Positions 1 through 10,635 are shown, numbered from the stretch's first letter. The stretch is 64,000 nucleotides of DNA from Lactarius indigo (GCA_025766275.1 JAFKAC010000018.1:372001-436000), one strand, 5' to 3'. Program-made: numbers and translations. Notes: generated by a model from the letters alone, not told the origin.

Positions 1-2110
1 TAAGGTAAGAGACATCTGGGACTGTACCATCCCAGAGCTCCAGCGGAGTTTTCCACTCATTAGAACGGGTGGGAGTGCGATTATAGATGTGCACTGCAGT
101 TTGAACTGCTTGTTCCCAAAAGCCAAGGCTAAGACCTGCATGATGAAGCATGCTGGTGCCTTTTTCCATGATAGTGCGGTTAAACCGCTCGGCTCTCCCG
201 TTCTGTTGTGGAGAATAAGGCATCGTAAGCATATGCTCAATCCCTTCCTCCAGAAGAATGTCTTTAAGGACATTGTTGACATACTCGCCACCACGATCTG
301 AGTGCAGGGTTTTAATGGGCTTATTTTGTTGTTTTTCAGCCCATGCCTTGTAGTGTAGGAAGGCACCCGTAAACTCGTCTTTGGACTTCATAGGGATGAC
401 AACTGCAGCTTTTGAGAAGTCATCTATGAAGGTGGCAAAGTATTTGTTGCCCTGGATAGAGTTACTCTGTAGTGGGCCAACAAGGTCACTGTGCACAAGT
501 TCAAGGGATTCTTGTGCACGCTTCTGGGAAGGAGGAAAAGGTTTGCGGGTGGACTTGCCAAGTTCACACCCATGACAGGGACCTTCTTCCTCAGGGGATT
601 CATCTATGTTAAGTCCTTTTACGGACTTCGGAGCATATCTTTGGAGCGCTTCTTTGGACATATGTCCCATGCGCTGATGCCAGACATCAAGGCTAGCAGA
701 TGCAGTTGCTTGGGCATTTACTTTATGGTGCCCATCAAGCCAATATAGGCCTGAAGCCTTGTGTCCTTCCGCAATGGTTTTCCCATCATACCTTATAGCA
801 AAGGTAGTGGCATCAAAACTTACTATGGCCCCCTTAGCTGTTAGGGCGGGGGTGGACAGTATACGCGAATGCGTATTAGGTAGGTGCAGCACATTGGAGA
901 TCTTTAGGTCATACCCAAAGTTGGTATGGATTGTTACTGTTCCAGTACCAACACTCCTTAGCAAGGAGTTATCTCCTAGAAGTACTTCAACACCTTTGTG
1001 AGGGGTGTAGGTGTCGTAGTCTTCTATGTGAGGGGTGAAGTGTGCTGACGCCCCACTGTCCATCATCCATTTTGATGCAATCTGGGTACTGTGTGTACCC
1101 ATCGTGTAAAGGGAAACCTGAGGTACTTCATGTACCTCCTCTATTTTGCCAGAGCCATTGACTATAGTAAATAGTCGGCTCTTTGGTACAGGTATGCTAT
1201 TTAACCTGTTTGCCGGAAGTGAGTCCGGCACCTCTACTGCGGTATTCTGGGCGGCTTTTGCCCGCTGTCCTGCCTTCCCCTTCTTAGCATTCTCCTGGTC
1301 CCGTTTGAGTTTGTAACATTCTGGCTTTTTATGGCCAGGCTTTTTGCAGTAATGGCAGATTATGTCCGAAGACACAGAGCTGCCCGATGGCCGCGCCTCA
1401 TGAGCGTGAGGGGCCGAAGATTTTTTAACGGGGGCGACCTTGTTGTAGGACGCCACGGGACCGGTGAGACGAGATTCCTCGTTGATGAACCTGTTGATGA
1501 GGTCCTGAGGTTGGAGGTTAGAGGGGGGGCCAGAGGCCAGGATGGTGCCAGCTATGGTGCTGTAAGATGGGGGGAGCGCGTCTAGAAGAATGAAGGACAT
1601 TTGCATGTCCGAGACGGGCATCCCTTGTTCCACCAAGGTGTTCCTCAGGTCCAGCATTTTTTGGAGCTGAGGCAGGAAGGGGCTACCTTCCTGAAGCTTG
1701 GTGTTTGCCAAGCCCACCCAAATATTAAAGGTGGCCATAGAGCCAACCTGACCATAGAGGTTCTCCAACTCCACAAACTTGTCATGGACAGTTGGGAAGA
1801 TGTGGGAGGAGTGAATACCAGATAGGACCTCCGTTGTCACTGATAAAAATAAGAGGCCAGTGATGACCTCCTCTTGTTTTGCCCAGAGGGCAAGGATGGC
1901 GAGTCCCTCATCTGTAGGGCCAGTGGGCCCCACAGCTCCTGCCGCGAGAGGGGGATGTTGGGGCACTGAAGCAGGAGCACCGTGTGTAAGGTGCCTGCTG
2001 CACCCATTCATCAGCATGAGGGAGGTAAAGGTGGCAGACCAAGTCTGCCAGTTGGTGCCATCCAACTTGGCGAGGGTGACGGACGGAGGGAAGACGAGAT
2101 GGAAAGACAT
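1..2110 (-). CDS. copia Gag-protease-integrase polyprotein (partial)
   Basis: First ATG at 2110 follows an in-frame TGA upstream; the frame then stays open for about 703 codons to the window edge. Gag lies in residues 1-250 and includes the copia-Gag-like phrase KLDGTNWQTW. A CCHC zinc knuckle (CHYCKKPGHKKPEC) is near residue 252. The protease motif MDSGASAHF is near residue 350. The integrase zinc module (WHQRMGH, then CHGCELGK) is near residues 477-512, followed by the D, D, E residues in HSDLVGP, LHSDRGGEY and QNGRAERFNRT. No stop or frameshift is visible. The product would form the capsid and insert the cDNA. The frame is intact as far as visible, so the element may be young, but the RT half is not visible. 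Confidence 0.92.
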   Translation of the reverse strand, partial: MSFHLVFPPSVTLAKLDGTNWQTWSATFTSLMLMNGCSRHLTHGAPASVPQHPPLAAGAVGPTGPTDEGLAILALWAKQEEVITGLLFLSVTTEVLSGIHSSHIFPTVHDKFVELENLYGQVGSMATFNIWVGLANTKLQEGSPFLPQLQKMLDLRNTLVEQGMPVSDMQMSFILLDALPPSYSTIAGTILASGPPSNLQPQDLINRFINEESRLTGPVASYNKVAPVKKSSAPHAHEARPSGSSVSSDIICHYCKKPGHKKPECYKLKRDQENAKKGKAGQRAKAAQNTAVEVPDSLPANRLNSIPVPKSRLFTIVNGSGKIEEVHEVPQVSLYTMGTHSTQIASKWMMDSGASAHFTPHIEDYDTYTPHKGVEVLLGDNSLLRSVGTGTVTIHTNFGYDLKISNVLHLPNTHSRILSTPALTAKGAIVSFDATTFAIRYDGKTIAEGHKASGLYWLDGHHKVNAQATASASLDVWHQRMGHMSKEALQRYAPKSVKGLNIDESPEEEGPCHGCELGKSTRKPFPPSQKRAQESLELVHSDLVGPLQSNSIQGNKYFATFIDDFSKAAVVIPMKSKDEFTGAFLHYKAWAEKQQNKPIKTLHSDRGGEYVNNVLKDILLEEGIEHMLTMPYSPQQNGRAERFNRTIMEKGTSMLHHAGLSLGFWEQAVQTAVHIYNRTPTRSNEWKTPLELWDGTVPDVSYL

Positions 2111-3095
2111 TTGAGATGTTTGTGTATCTGGTTCCGAGGAGCAGTCAGAACCAGCTCAGATCTTGGTAGAGAAAGTAATGGTCCAGCCATAGGAGCGCTA
2201 TACTCCATAACACATATGGTGTCATGCCTCAAGTTGTGCGACTTGGTATAGTTATATAGTGGAATCATTGTACTGATGGCTGCCTTATACTAAGATCCAC
2301 AAAGCCCAAATGTTACTATGGGTAATAGTCATGCAACAGCTTTGTTGGCTTCGACGGAATAGGAGCTTTTGGTCCGGCGAAGGACTACTAAGTCTCTGTA
2401 TCCCTCAGCCTTACAGCCTTGATGCTGGGGCTACTAAGGATCTATAGTAAAGGGTAGTACCCTAGAGAGGAGCCAACAGCGAGTTCAAGAGACAGTGATA
2501 GGGATCAACTCCCATAACAACTGAATCTTCCGTCTGTGGAGTCTCTAGAACAGACCATTAAGGGTCTTGGTACTAAGTAACTAGACTAGTGATACATGCT
2601 ATGCAGCGAATCCTGCACAAAGGGAGCGAATACTTCTCCTAGCAGAGGTCTAGTCATAGCTACTATGTATAGTACTAAGTAGCGTCTCCTAGTTGTATCA
2701 GAGGGAAGGACTTCTGGGTTTGACTATTAACCAGGCCTTCACACCCCTTAAAGTGACCCAGGTATTAACCGAGTATCACCCAACCATTAGAGAGGCCTAT
2801 AGCCGCAAGGGTCTTCCCCTATTGGCCTATGAAAGCACTTCCGGACGAAAACCGGGTATAGAAGATATGGTAGTGCGCACAGAGGAATTTGAGGTTATAT
2901 AAAACCTCTCATGAGAACCTCCTTAGGAGGCTAGCCAAAATGGCACATGACCAAGGTCATGGTGGACGAGAAAGAAGGGTGTGTCGAAAGAGGATAGAGG
3001 ATGCTCACTGAAAGTGTGGGTGACGACAAAAAATGTGTGGTCGGCTGAGAGAGCAAGATGACACAAGTAGATCTGATAAAGCAAGTTAGTTATTA
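2111..3095 (-). other. copia untranslated leader
   Basis: 985 nt between the primer binding site and the first Gag ATG, long for a copia leader. It contains short plus-strand ORFs (for example 2693-2902) with no recognisable protein, and the word TACTAAGT or CTACTAAG several times between 2380 and 2690. An inserted small element or a spliced leader is possible. I found no terminal repeats to prove either. Confidence 0.4.
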
Positions 3096-3114
3096 GGCGT
3101 CAGGGCCCATAACC
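3096..3114 (-). promoter_or_regulatory. copia primer binding site (initiator tRNA-Met anticodon arm)
   Basis: The LTR end TCAACA is followed at once by GGTTATGGGCCCTGACGCC. Its complement GGGCCCATAACC matches the anticodon arm of eukaryotic initiator tRNA-Met (CAT anticodon followed by AAC), the half-tRNA type of priming known for Drosophila copia. Position directly after the LTR supports the call; the exact tRNA of this fungus is not in the window. Confidence 0.7.
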
Positions 3115-3651
3115 TGTTGAAGCGCAGAACTAACAAGCAAGGGATAAGCTTTGAAGAGCTAGTAGACAAGTTAACTTCAGAGGTGAAGGGAACTCTATTA
3201 CAACTGCATACCTAGTAGACAAGTTACTGTAGAGGAACGTCTATGAGCAAAGGTAAAAGAGAAGTAAAGAGATAGGACTTACACTTCAGAGGTGAAGGGA
3301 ACTCTGAAGTGTAGAGGCGAAAACAGCAGTCCTTATATACAGGATGCTTAGCTAATAATGGTCTGTGCGCACTGGTGACCCAAACACAATACAGGTGGTC
3401 TGTGCGCCAGAGGGAGAAACGCCATTGGATGGCAGAGAACAATAGCTGCCTAAAGCAGACAATACCGGTATCTTAACAATAGAAGGAACAATAAGAACCA
3501 TATATGGATCTAACAATAAAGATAAACAAAAGCGGTCCGTATGAGTCCGGAGTGTCCATAAGTCCATAAGGGACAGATACCGTATATAGTATGTGGGCTG
3601 ACTCAATCAGATCCCACGAGACATGTGACTTTTATCAGTCACGTCTCAACA
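3115..3651 (-). repeat. copia 5' LTR
   Basis: 537 bp with ends TGTTGA and TCAACA. On the minus strand a TATA box (GTATATAAGG) lies at 3340-3331. Two short direct repeats lie downstream of it: CTAGTAGACAAGTTA at 3159-3173 and 3212-3226, and CTTCAGAGGTGAAGGGAACT at 3175-3194 and 3284-3303. The partner LTR is off-window. Confidence 0.8.
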
Positions 3652-4623
3652 CAGGCATGCTCATGGACATTAGTGTCAACACTGTGTATGGCATTCCAGG
3701 CGTGGGTCTTTGTCTGTTGTGTGTGAGCAGGTTGTACCTGAGTGTGGAACAGAGTGGATTTAAATCCAAGAGTGAGGCGGATTCCATGAATGGATTCACT
3801 AGCTTGAGCATGGCATAGCTGTACCTCCTTTCCAGCAAGGGATTGGAAACCATGCCTAACACACCATTCCCATCCAAGGGAAGATGGGAGGAGGACCGGA
3901 AAGTCCTCAGGATTAGTTGCATCCATCCCAGATCCATCCAGTGCTTGCGGAGTAGGACGGATGGAGGCATGGGCTGAATGATCATCATCTGTATCTTCAG
4001 GATCTCCAAGATCATCCACATGGTCATATTCCTCATAGTCACCCAAAGGCACTATTGAGGAATCATCTGCAAGCGGCTGGTGGAGTAGGAAGGAATCTCC
4101 CTGGTGCTCAAATATGTCAATGAGCTTCTGAAGGCGACTCTGCTTGTTTTCAATGACTTGAGCCTCCTCAGTGTTGATCTTCAGACCCTGTGCTCGGAGT
4201 TGATATCTGATAGCAAGCCTTTACAGAGTGGATGTTAACCAACAGTCAAATGGGTCATTGGATGGACTCACTGCAACTCCTGGATCTTTATCCCACATGC
4301 AATCCAAGATGTTTGACCATGAGCGGTAATATCTCCACTCTCCTCCGAAATCAGCTGCTGCTGAACCTCTGCACGAGAGGGAGCTAATGATAGACATTAG
4401 TATAGAATACATAGGATTTGTCAGGTCACAATACCTTTGGATGTCACTGTATCATATATGTCCATTAAAGTGGGGTCTTCATGCCTGTTTGATTGAGCAT
4501 GACTTTCTGCCTTAAGCCATCGTTTAGTCTTCTTCTTGAACCTTGCATTGAGAGTGTCTAATATCTCAGCACTGAGATCTATACCATTATCCATCCGTTT
4601 CCACCGCTTCAGAAGTGATGGAA
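3652..4623 (-). pseudogene. KDZ transposase, C-terminal exons
   Basis: Three exons on the minus strand: 4623-4435, 4383-4272 and 4218-3652, joined by introns with GT..AG ends (4434-4384 and 4271-4219). They continue the KDZ transposase whose N-terminal part is at 23432-20374. Recognisable C-terminal KDZ phrases are SLLKRWKRMDNG, FKKKTKRWLKAE, LAIRYQLRAQG and the tract IHGIRLTLGFKSTLF. The last exon is cut at 3652 by the copia LTR, so the final residues are missing from the window. An acidic run (DPEDTDDDHS) lies near 3990. The exon frames are open, so the gene was probably intact until the insertions. Confidence 0.8.
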
Positions 4624-4669
4624 CTGGAACATTATTATATTAGAATCAAATGGATTATAGATACGGATT

Positions 4670-4836
4670 TGTAACGTCGTCACGACGTTAGCTCGACTTG
4701 AGCTCTATAGAGGCGATAACAACTTAGCGGATGCTCTGAAGACACGAAGGTCCAGACGTGACGAATTATCTTGAAGACACGGAGGTCCAAGCGTAGATGA
4801 TGGTGAACACTCGAAGGTGCACTTCTTGTAGGATGC

Positions 4837-4876
<40 letters not shown>

Positions 4877-5174
4877 AAGTGACGATTCAAGAAGACCAAG
4901 ATGGCGTATCTTGGTCTTCACAAGACAGATTAAATACAAGTCGAGCAGGCTTTCAAGCGCTGCTATGAGTCACAGTAATGTAGCGTCCGACGTATCGCGT
5001 AAGTAGCTCGAATCCTAATACTACTACTACTAGTATTAGTGGCACAGTCCTCAGTCAGCAATCAGCGCGCAATCTCCTATCGTACTCGTAATCGCCTATC
5101 GTAAGTCCGCAACTAATCTACCTTACCGCCGTAGTTGCAACCGGTACAGTAAGGGTATGAGTCGAAACGTAACA
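4670..5174 (-). repeat. family 1 outer copy, 3' LTR
   Basis: 505 bp. It contains a (GA)n tract near 4841-4873 and a 12-bp inverted repeat (GAAGACCAAGAT, loop, ATCTTGGTCTTC) just downstream of a TATTTAA box on the minus strand. The purine-rich tract before it (around 5175-5190 on the minus strand) is the likely plus-strand primer. Confidence 0.93.
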
Positions 5175-5205
5175 TCACCTCCTCTTCTAGCGTGAGACCC
5201 CTGGC

Positions 5206-8200
5206 TCACCGAAAGTCGCGGGCCGGCCAATTTCGCTGTTCATCGGCAATACGCTCTAACGCGGTGGCGTGTTCTAAGCGGTAGATCGCATCGCGCCGAT
5301 CGTCTTGGGCGCACTCGATCATTGTGCAGAGCTGACTCACCCTCGCCCGCAGCCGATCCAGCTCGTAGCTCGCCGCGCGGAAGCGCGTAACCTCCGCGGT
5401 GAGCGACTCGTCGTTGATGCGATTGAGCACGCGGTCGGTGATCTTGTCCGCCTCGAAAACGACGAGGTCCTCGTGCGGATACGTAGGGCGGAGCGCCGCG
5501 GATACGTGAGGTTCTGCATAGAGGGGCTTACCGTAGACGTGTGGCGAGCCTGGTATAACCCCCAATATGAGGGGATCTGCCCCTCCGATGATTTGGACGT
5601 GCGACGCGTCCCGCTCTACTCCGTCCGGTCCGGTGATGGGGTATCGAATGTGATGGGGTCGTCGGTTCGCCTGGAACCCTTCAGGCGCAATGACATGCGC
5701 GGGGTCCTCGGCGGCGGTGAACGGACGGTGATCGGCGGCACCAGGCACGCGCACACGTCCTCGATACATGGGGGACCCGTCGGAGTAGACGAGCCAGGGC
5801 GTGATGAGGGGATTATCAGGGTCGCGTTTCGTTCGAAGGAAGGTGTGTCTCGCTGGGTAATAATCTTCGTCATCATGGTCAGCCTCAGCTGCCGCCATCG
5901 CTGCCGCCGCTCGCGCATCTCCCTCAGTCGGGCCGCTGCTGAGTCCAGCTGCTCCTTCTGCCACGCTGCCGCCACCCTCTTCCAGCCCTCCAACTTGTAT
6001 TCCATCAGCGCTTGAACGCTGGTCGTTGCTCGGGAAAACTCCGCGAACGCCGATGAGGTCGTCGCTTGGGGGGATAGCGGCGATGGGTTCACGCTCGCCG
6101 CGCTCGTTTCGGAAGACGTGGACGACAGCTCGGTCGTCGTCAGGGGTGGTCGTTGGGTCTGGGAATCTGGTGACGACATTGATCCATTCTTGTGCAGTGA
6201 TGGGCCCCTCTGCTGGTGTAAGAGGTGTCCATGGCGTGAGCTGAGTGTTGGGAACTTCGGTGTCGCTGTCCTCCGCCAAGAGGGCGTGGGCGTCTTCTGC
6301 GAGGGAGTTGAGGAGTTGCGCCTGTGTGACATGTCGTAGTGGGGAAGTGGGCATGAGAGTAATGGCTGAACGAAGGAGGAGGGGATGACTGTCCTCCGTC
6401 CGAACAACCCTCACTTTATCTCTTCTACCGTGGGTTTGCGCTTCCTGATACAGGCGAAGTGCTTCCGGCGCAAAGACGTCGTCTTTGTTGACCCACTGGT
6501 TCTCCGAGTCTGGGTACCCCTTCCATTTGATCAAGTATTGAAGGCATCTTCCTCTGCCGAAATGCCGAGTGTCTAGAATGGCCTCGACTTCGTATTCCTC
6601 CTCTCCATCTATCAGTTCGGGCGGTGGTCGTGTGAAGTTTTCCCCGTGCAAGGAAGTTTGCTTGTACGGTGTGAGAAGATCGATATGAAACACTGGATGG
6701 ATGCTCCACTGCGTGGGAAGTTCCAATCGATAGTTATAAGGGGACATCACCTGTACCACCCGAAAGGGTCCGTGGCGTCGCGCCGCTAATTTCGCTGTAG
6801 GCTGATTGGTTCGGAGATGTTTGCCTTCGAGCCACACGAGATCGTTGATGCTGAACTTGGGCGTATCTTTGTTGCGCACCCATGATTCTTGCGCCTTCTT
6901 TATAAGGCGTTGGGCGGCGTCTCTAGCCTCTTTTAGCTGTGTCAGTCGCGCGGTCGCGAGGGGAATGGGAGATGGCTTATCCGTCCAGTCCGCTTGTGGG
7001 TTATACCCCATCAGAAGTTGGAACGGCGACTCTTTAGTGTGTTCATGTGGCCAGTTGTTGTGCGCAAATTCGGCGATTGGTAGATAAGCTTCCCAGTTGT
7101 CTTGCCGTTCGTTTACCCAGAAGCGTAGGTACTGTTCCAACCACTGGTTAGTCCGTTCGGACTGTCCATCAGTGTGTGGGTGATATGCGGTTGATATGTT
7201 CTGTTGAATCCCCAGAATGCGGCATACTTCCCTGGTAAACTTGGATGTAAAGCGTGGGTCGCGGTCGCTTATTATTTTGTGCGGCAGTCCGAAGCGTTTG
7301 AATACTTGGGCGACATACAGAGCCGCCGTCTCTTCTGCGGTGATTTCTTCTCGACATGGGATAAAGATTGAGGCCTTGCTGCAGTCGTGGTCTGTGACAG
7401 TCAGTATACTGTCATATCCCTTGGAAACGGGGAGTTTGGTGATGAAGTCCACCGCCACCGTGTGGAATGGCATGGCTTCCAGTATTGGTGTGATGGGATG
7501 CAGCGCGGCTCGTATGGGCCTCGTGTTGACTTTATTCCTTTGGCATTCTGCGCAACCTTGCACGTATTCATACACGTCTCTTCGGAGTCGCGGCCACCAG
7601 TAGTGTCTCTCCAGGATGCGTTGGGTTTTCGCAATTCCCGGGTGGCCATGTATTGGCAAGTCGTGATGGTCATGTATTAGTACTCGTTGAGTCGACGCCG
7701 GCCCTGTGATTACGAACCTGCCGTCCTTGTACCATTCTCCTTGTATTTTCTTGAGGCGATAAGGGTCGACCCATATCTTGATCACCTCTTCGTCTTGTTG
7801 GTGGCGTGGTTGTAGTAGATTTGGGTTGGCGATGAAGGTGCGCGCGGTGTTAAGGGTTCGTACAAAGATCTCGGGGGGTAGGACCACTACTTCGCTGTTG
7901 TCCTCGACGCCTTGGTCATAATCCGGTCGTCTTGACAGTGCATCTGCCCGCCCGTTGTTCTTTCCCTTAATGTGATGAATTTCGAAGTCGTATTCAGAAA
8001 GTTCGAGTACTTCCCTTGCAACTCGCCTGCTGATCTTCTGTGGCGACTTCCAGTATTGTAGGTTTAGATGGTCCGAATAGATTTTAATCTTGTGGGGGGC
8101 ACCTGCGAGAAGTGGTCGCCAATTCCGTAGGGCCTTAACTATCGCGAGCAGCTCCAGGTCGTAGATGTCGTAATTTCTTTCGGCTTCGGAAAGCGTCGCC

Positions 8201-9945
8201 GAGTAGTAACCTATGGGGTGTCGCTTGCCGTCAGATTTCTTTTGCAGTAATACGGCTCCCACCGCATAGCCCGAAGCGTCTACTTCCAATTCGAATGGGT
8301 CTTGAAGGATGGGGTGTGCTAGCACCGGTTCCTCCGTCACGAGTCGTTTTAGGGTGTTAAACGCCTTTTCTTCTTCTTCAGTCCATCGCCATTCTGCGTC
8401 CTTTCGTGTTAGTTTAGTGAGTGGCTTAGCGTGGGTTGCGAAACCGCGGATAAAGAGTCTGTAAAAGTTACAGAAGCCGAGGAAAGAGCGGACGTCTTTG
8501 ACTTTTGTTGGTGTTGGCCAGTCCTTGATTCCTTGAACTTTTACAGGGTCCATTCGGGTCACCCCCCTCTCAAGGATTACCCCCAGGTAATCCATCCGCG
8601 GTTGATGGAACAGGCACTTCTCGAGTTTGAAGTAGAGGTCGTGCTCCTCCGCAACGCGCAAAACATCGCGGACGGCGTCTATATGGGCCGCTAGATCGTG
8701 ATCAAAGTGAGTAGCGATACCAATGTCGTCCATGTAGACGCGTATGGTAGTGCCCAGTCGCTCGTGCTTCGCTATGGTGTCGCGATAGATGTGGTTCATC
8801 ATGGCCTGGAAGGTGGCGGGGGAGTTAGTGAGCCCGAAGAACATGACCGTGGGTTCGAAGAGGCCGAATTTAGTTTTGAACGCCGCCTTTTCCTGGTTGC
8901 CGTCACGAATACGTATGTTGTTGTAACCCCATCGGATGTCGAGTTTGGTATAGATGTGGGCGTTACTGAGGTCAAGGATGAGGTCCTGTATTAACGGTAG
9001 CGGGTATTGATTCCGAATGGTATGGGAGTTGATGACCCGGTAGTCCTGTACTGGGCATAGTTTTCCGTCCTTCTTTTTAATGAAGAAGAAGGAGGATGCG
9101 TACGGAGAGATAGAAGGGCGCAGATACCCTTGCTTCAGTTTCTCTTCCAGAAACTCTTTGAGTTCGCCCTCTTCTTTTTGGGTCATAGGGTAGATCTTGC
9201 AGTCAATGGCGGCCGGCGCGGATGGCTTGAAGTCTATTGCATGATCCCACGGCCTTGCCGGGGGGAAGCGGTGTGAGGCTTGCTCGTTGAAAAGTCTGGT
9301 AAACATTGTGTATTCCTGCGGGAGCACTGCTGCCGTTTGTTGTTGTTTCGCTTGTATGGCTAATTCCGTCGAGGTGGTAGCTCTGGCGAACGTTTCTTCG
9401 TCCAACTCTCGCACAATGTCTTCCTTTTCGGCCACAATGAGGGCTCGAGTGGTTGTGGTTGATAGTAGTGCTTCGCTGGTTGCCAACATTATCGGCTGCA
9501 TGTCGGGGTGTAAGGTGGCGGTGGCCCAACTGATTGTTGGTTCGAATGCGCTTAGCCACGGATAGCCTAGCACCATGTCTTCGCTTCCAAGGTCGGTGAC
9601 TAGGAAGGTCATTTGTCTTATCTGTTCTCGTGTTTTCACCTCTAGGTTAACGTAATGAGTGATTAACCCAGCTTTATTTTCCGTGTTGTCTATATTCCAT
9701 ATCTTGCGAGGCGTACTCAGCGGCTGCGTCTGAATACCAGCCCGTTTGGCCAAGCTTGGTCGGATGAAGTTGTCGGTCGCGCCGGAGTCGACTAGCGCAT
9801 TTGTTTCAGTCGTTTGGTAATTCGTACGGACAGTCACTGGAATTCTCATAGATCGGTAGCGCGTTGTCACAATTACAGAATTACATTGAAGAGCCCTCAC
9901 CCAGACTGACGGGTTCAGGCGTCCCGAAAACCCTCTTTTCCCCAT
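5206..9945 (-). CDS. gypsy family 1 Pol polyprotein, intact outer copy
   Basis: 1579 codons on the minus strand, one frame behind Gag and overlapping its end by 31 nt, so it is probably made by -1 frameshifting and the nominal ATG at 9945 is not needed. Order: protease (LVDSGATDNFI, residue about 50), reverse transcriptase (KLDIRWGYNN; YMDDIG near residue 403), RNase H (ELEVDASGYAVGAVLL), integrase with zinc module and D, D, E (VAVDFITKLP, DRDPRFTS, GQSERTNQW), then a chromodomain (EYEVEAILD..LIKWKGYPDS, about residue 1115). A further 400 residues follow the chromodomain, ending in a probable coiled coil. That tail is shared with the other gypsy families here. All catalytic residues are present. 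Confidence 0.95.
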   Translation of the reverse strand: MGKRGFSGRLNPSVWVRALQCNSVIVTTRYRSMRIPVTVRTNYQTTETNALVDSGATDNFIRPSLAKRAGIQTQPLSTPRKIWNIDNTENKAGLITHYVNLEVKTREQIRQMTFLVTDLGSEDMVLGYPWLSAFEPTISWATATLHPDMQPIMLATSEALLSTTTTRALIVAEKEDIVRELDEETFARATTSTELAIQAKQQQTAAVLPQEYTMFTRLFNEQASHRFPPARPWDHAIDFKPSAPAAIDCKIYPMTQKEEGELKEFLEEKLKQGYLRPSISPYASSFFFIKKKDGKLCPVQDYRVINSHTIRNQYPLPLIQDLILDLSNAHIYTKLDIRWGYNNIRIRDGNQEKAAFKTKFGLFEPTVMFFGLTNSPATFQAMMNHIYRDTIAKHERLGTTIRVYMDDIGIATHFDHDLAAHIDAVRDVLRVAEEHDLYFKLEKCLFHQPRMDYLGVILERGVTRMDPVKVQGIKDWPTPTKVKDVRSFLGFCNFYRLFIRGFATHAKPLTKLTRKDAEWRWTEEEEKAFNTLKRLVTEEPVLAHPILQDPFELEVDASGYAVGAVLLQKKSDGKRHPIGYYSATLSEAERNYDIYDLELLAIVKALRNWRPLLAGAPHKIKIYSDHLNLQYWKSPQKISRRVAREVLELSEYDFEIHHIKGKNNGRADALSRRPDYDQGVEDNSEVVVLPPEIFVRTLNTARTFIANPNLLQPRHQQDEEVIKIWVDPYRLKKIQGEWYKDGRFVITGPASTQRVLIHDHHDLPIHGHPGIAKTQRILERHYWWPRLRRDVYEYVQGCAECQRNKVNTRPIRAALHPITPILEAMPFHTVAVDFITKLPVSKGYDSILTVTDHDCSKASIFIPCREEITAEETAALYVAQVFKRFGLPHKIISDRDPRFTSKFTREVCRILGIQQNISTAYHPHTDGQSERTNQWLEQYLRFWVNERQDNWEAYLPIAEFAHNNWPHEHTKESPFQLLMGYNPQADWTDKPSPIPLATARLTQLKEARDAAQRLIKKAQESWVRNKDTPKFSINDLVWLEGKHLRTNQPTAKLAARRHGPFRVVQVMSPYNYRLELPTQWSIHPVFHIDLLTPYKQTSLHGENFTRPPPELIDGEEEYEVEAILDTRHFGRGRCLQYLIKWKGYPDSENQWVNKDDVFAPEALRLYQEAQTHGRRDKVRVVRTEDSHPLLLRSAITLMPTSPLRHVTQAQLLNSLAEDAHALLAEDSDTEVPNTQLTPWTPLTPAEGPITAQEWINVVTRFPDPTTTPDDDRAVVHVFRNERGEREPIAAIPPSDDLIGVRGVFPSNDQRSSADGIQVGGLEEGGGSVAEGAAGLSSGPTEGDARAAAAMAAAEADHDDEDYYPARHTFLRTKRDPDNPLITPWLVYSDGSPMYRGRVRVPGAADHRPFTAAEDPAHVIAPEGFQANRRPHHIRYPITGPDGVERDASHVQIIGGADPLILGVIPGSPHVYGKPLYAEPHVSAALRPTYPHEDLVVFEADKITDRVLNRINDESLTAEVTRFRAASYELDRLRARVSQLCTMIECAQDDRRDAIYRLEHATALERIADEQRNWPARDFR

Positions 9946-10112
9946 AGATCTTGAAGTATAAGATCTTTTACTTCATCCGTACTGTTGGCCACCTGTGTGA
10001 GCCATTCTTTAGCCTGTTCTCCCGCTGTTTTCGTGCTTGCCGCGTTGATTTGGGGTGCGGGCGTCACGCTTGGCGCTGGTGACATATATCCGGGCAGCGA
10101 CGGCGCGTACTG
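9915..10112 (-). pseudogene. gypsy family 1 Gag, C-terminal piece of outer copy
   Basis: About 66 codons ending in LILQDLWGKEGFRDA and TGA at 9915. It is separated from the rest of Gag (17957-19833) by the inner element. The 5-bp duplication TACTG (10108-10112 and 17957-17961) marks the break. The overlap with Pol carries the two slippery heptamers described for the inner copy. Confidence 0.9.
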
Positions 10113-10622
10113 TGTTACGTTTCGACTCAGACCCTTACTGTACCGGTTGTCACTACGGCGGTAAGGTATATTAGTGACGGACTTACTTACGACCGCGCGG
10201 TGATAAGGTAGCACGATAGGAGATACGGTACTGATTGATGACTGAGAACGGATGCCACTGATACTAGTACTAGTAGTACTAGGGTTTGAGATACTTACGC
10301 GATATGTTGGACGCTTACTTACGGTGACTCATAGCAGCGCTTGAAAGCCTGCTCATTTGTATTTAATCTGTCTTGTGAAGACCAAGATACGCCATCTTGG
10401 TCTTCTTGAATCGTCACTTGTTTCTCTTTCTCTCTCTCTCTCTCTCTCTCTATCGCCTCTGTCAGATTAAGTGCACCTTCGAGTGTTCACCATCGCCTTT
10501 GCTTGGACCTTCGCGTCTTCAAGATATTCGTCACGCCTGAATCTCTGTGTCTTCAGGACATCCGCTAAGTTGTTACCGCCTCTATAGAGCTCAAGTCGAG
10601 CTAACGTCGTGACGGCGTTACA
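10113..10622 (+). repeat. family 1 inner copy, 5' LTR with core promoter
   Basis: TATTTAA at 10360-10366. 34 nt on, at 10394, begins ATCTTGGTCTT, the second arm of a 12-bp inverted repeat and the predicted mRNA 5' end, because it is complementary to the primer site at 10625-10635. A (CT)n tract (about 10428-10451) lies shortly downstream. Confidence 0.92.
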
Positions 10623-10624
10623 TT

Positions 10625-10635
10625 AAGACCAAGAT
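10625..10635 (+). promoter_or_regulatory. self-primer binding site, family 1
   Basis: AAGACCAAGAT starts two bases after the LTR and is exactly complementary to 10394-10404, the predicted 5' end of the transcript. This is the arrangement known for Tf1, which primes reverse transcription with its own mRNA 5' end and not with a tRNA. No TGG-type tRNA site is present here. Confidence 0.75.

Larger units (their letters stand above)
1..3651 (-). mobile_element. Ty1/copia retrotransposon, 5' part only
   Basis: Read from the minus strand, this is LTR (3651-3115), primer binding site (3114-3096), a leader of about 1 kb, and a Gag-Pol frame open to the window edge. Reverse transcriptase, RNase H and the 3' LTR lie outside. 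The order Gag, protease, integrase is that of the copia superfamily. The outer LTR edge (TGTTGA, matching inner end TCAACA) directly follows codons of the KDZ transposase C-terminus, so the element is inserted in that gene. The second flank is not in the window, so the target-site duplication cannot be checked. Confidence 0.9.

Noticed and set aside
2693..2902. 70-codon plus-strand frame in the copia leader
   Set aside because: No recognisable protein, and it is antisense to the element; treated as chance.
5305..6015. 236-codon plus-strand frame opposite the Pol tail
   Set aside because: Antisense to a well-supported Pol domain and GC-rich; no family recognised.
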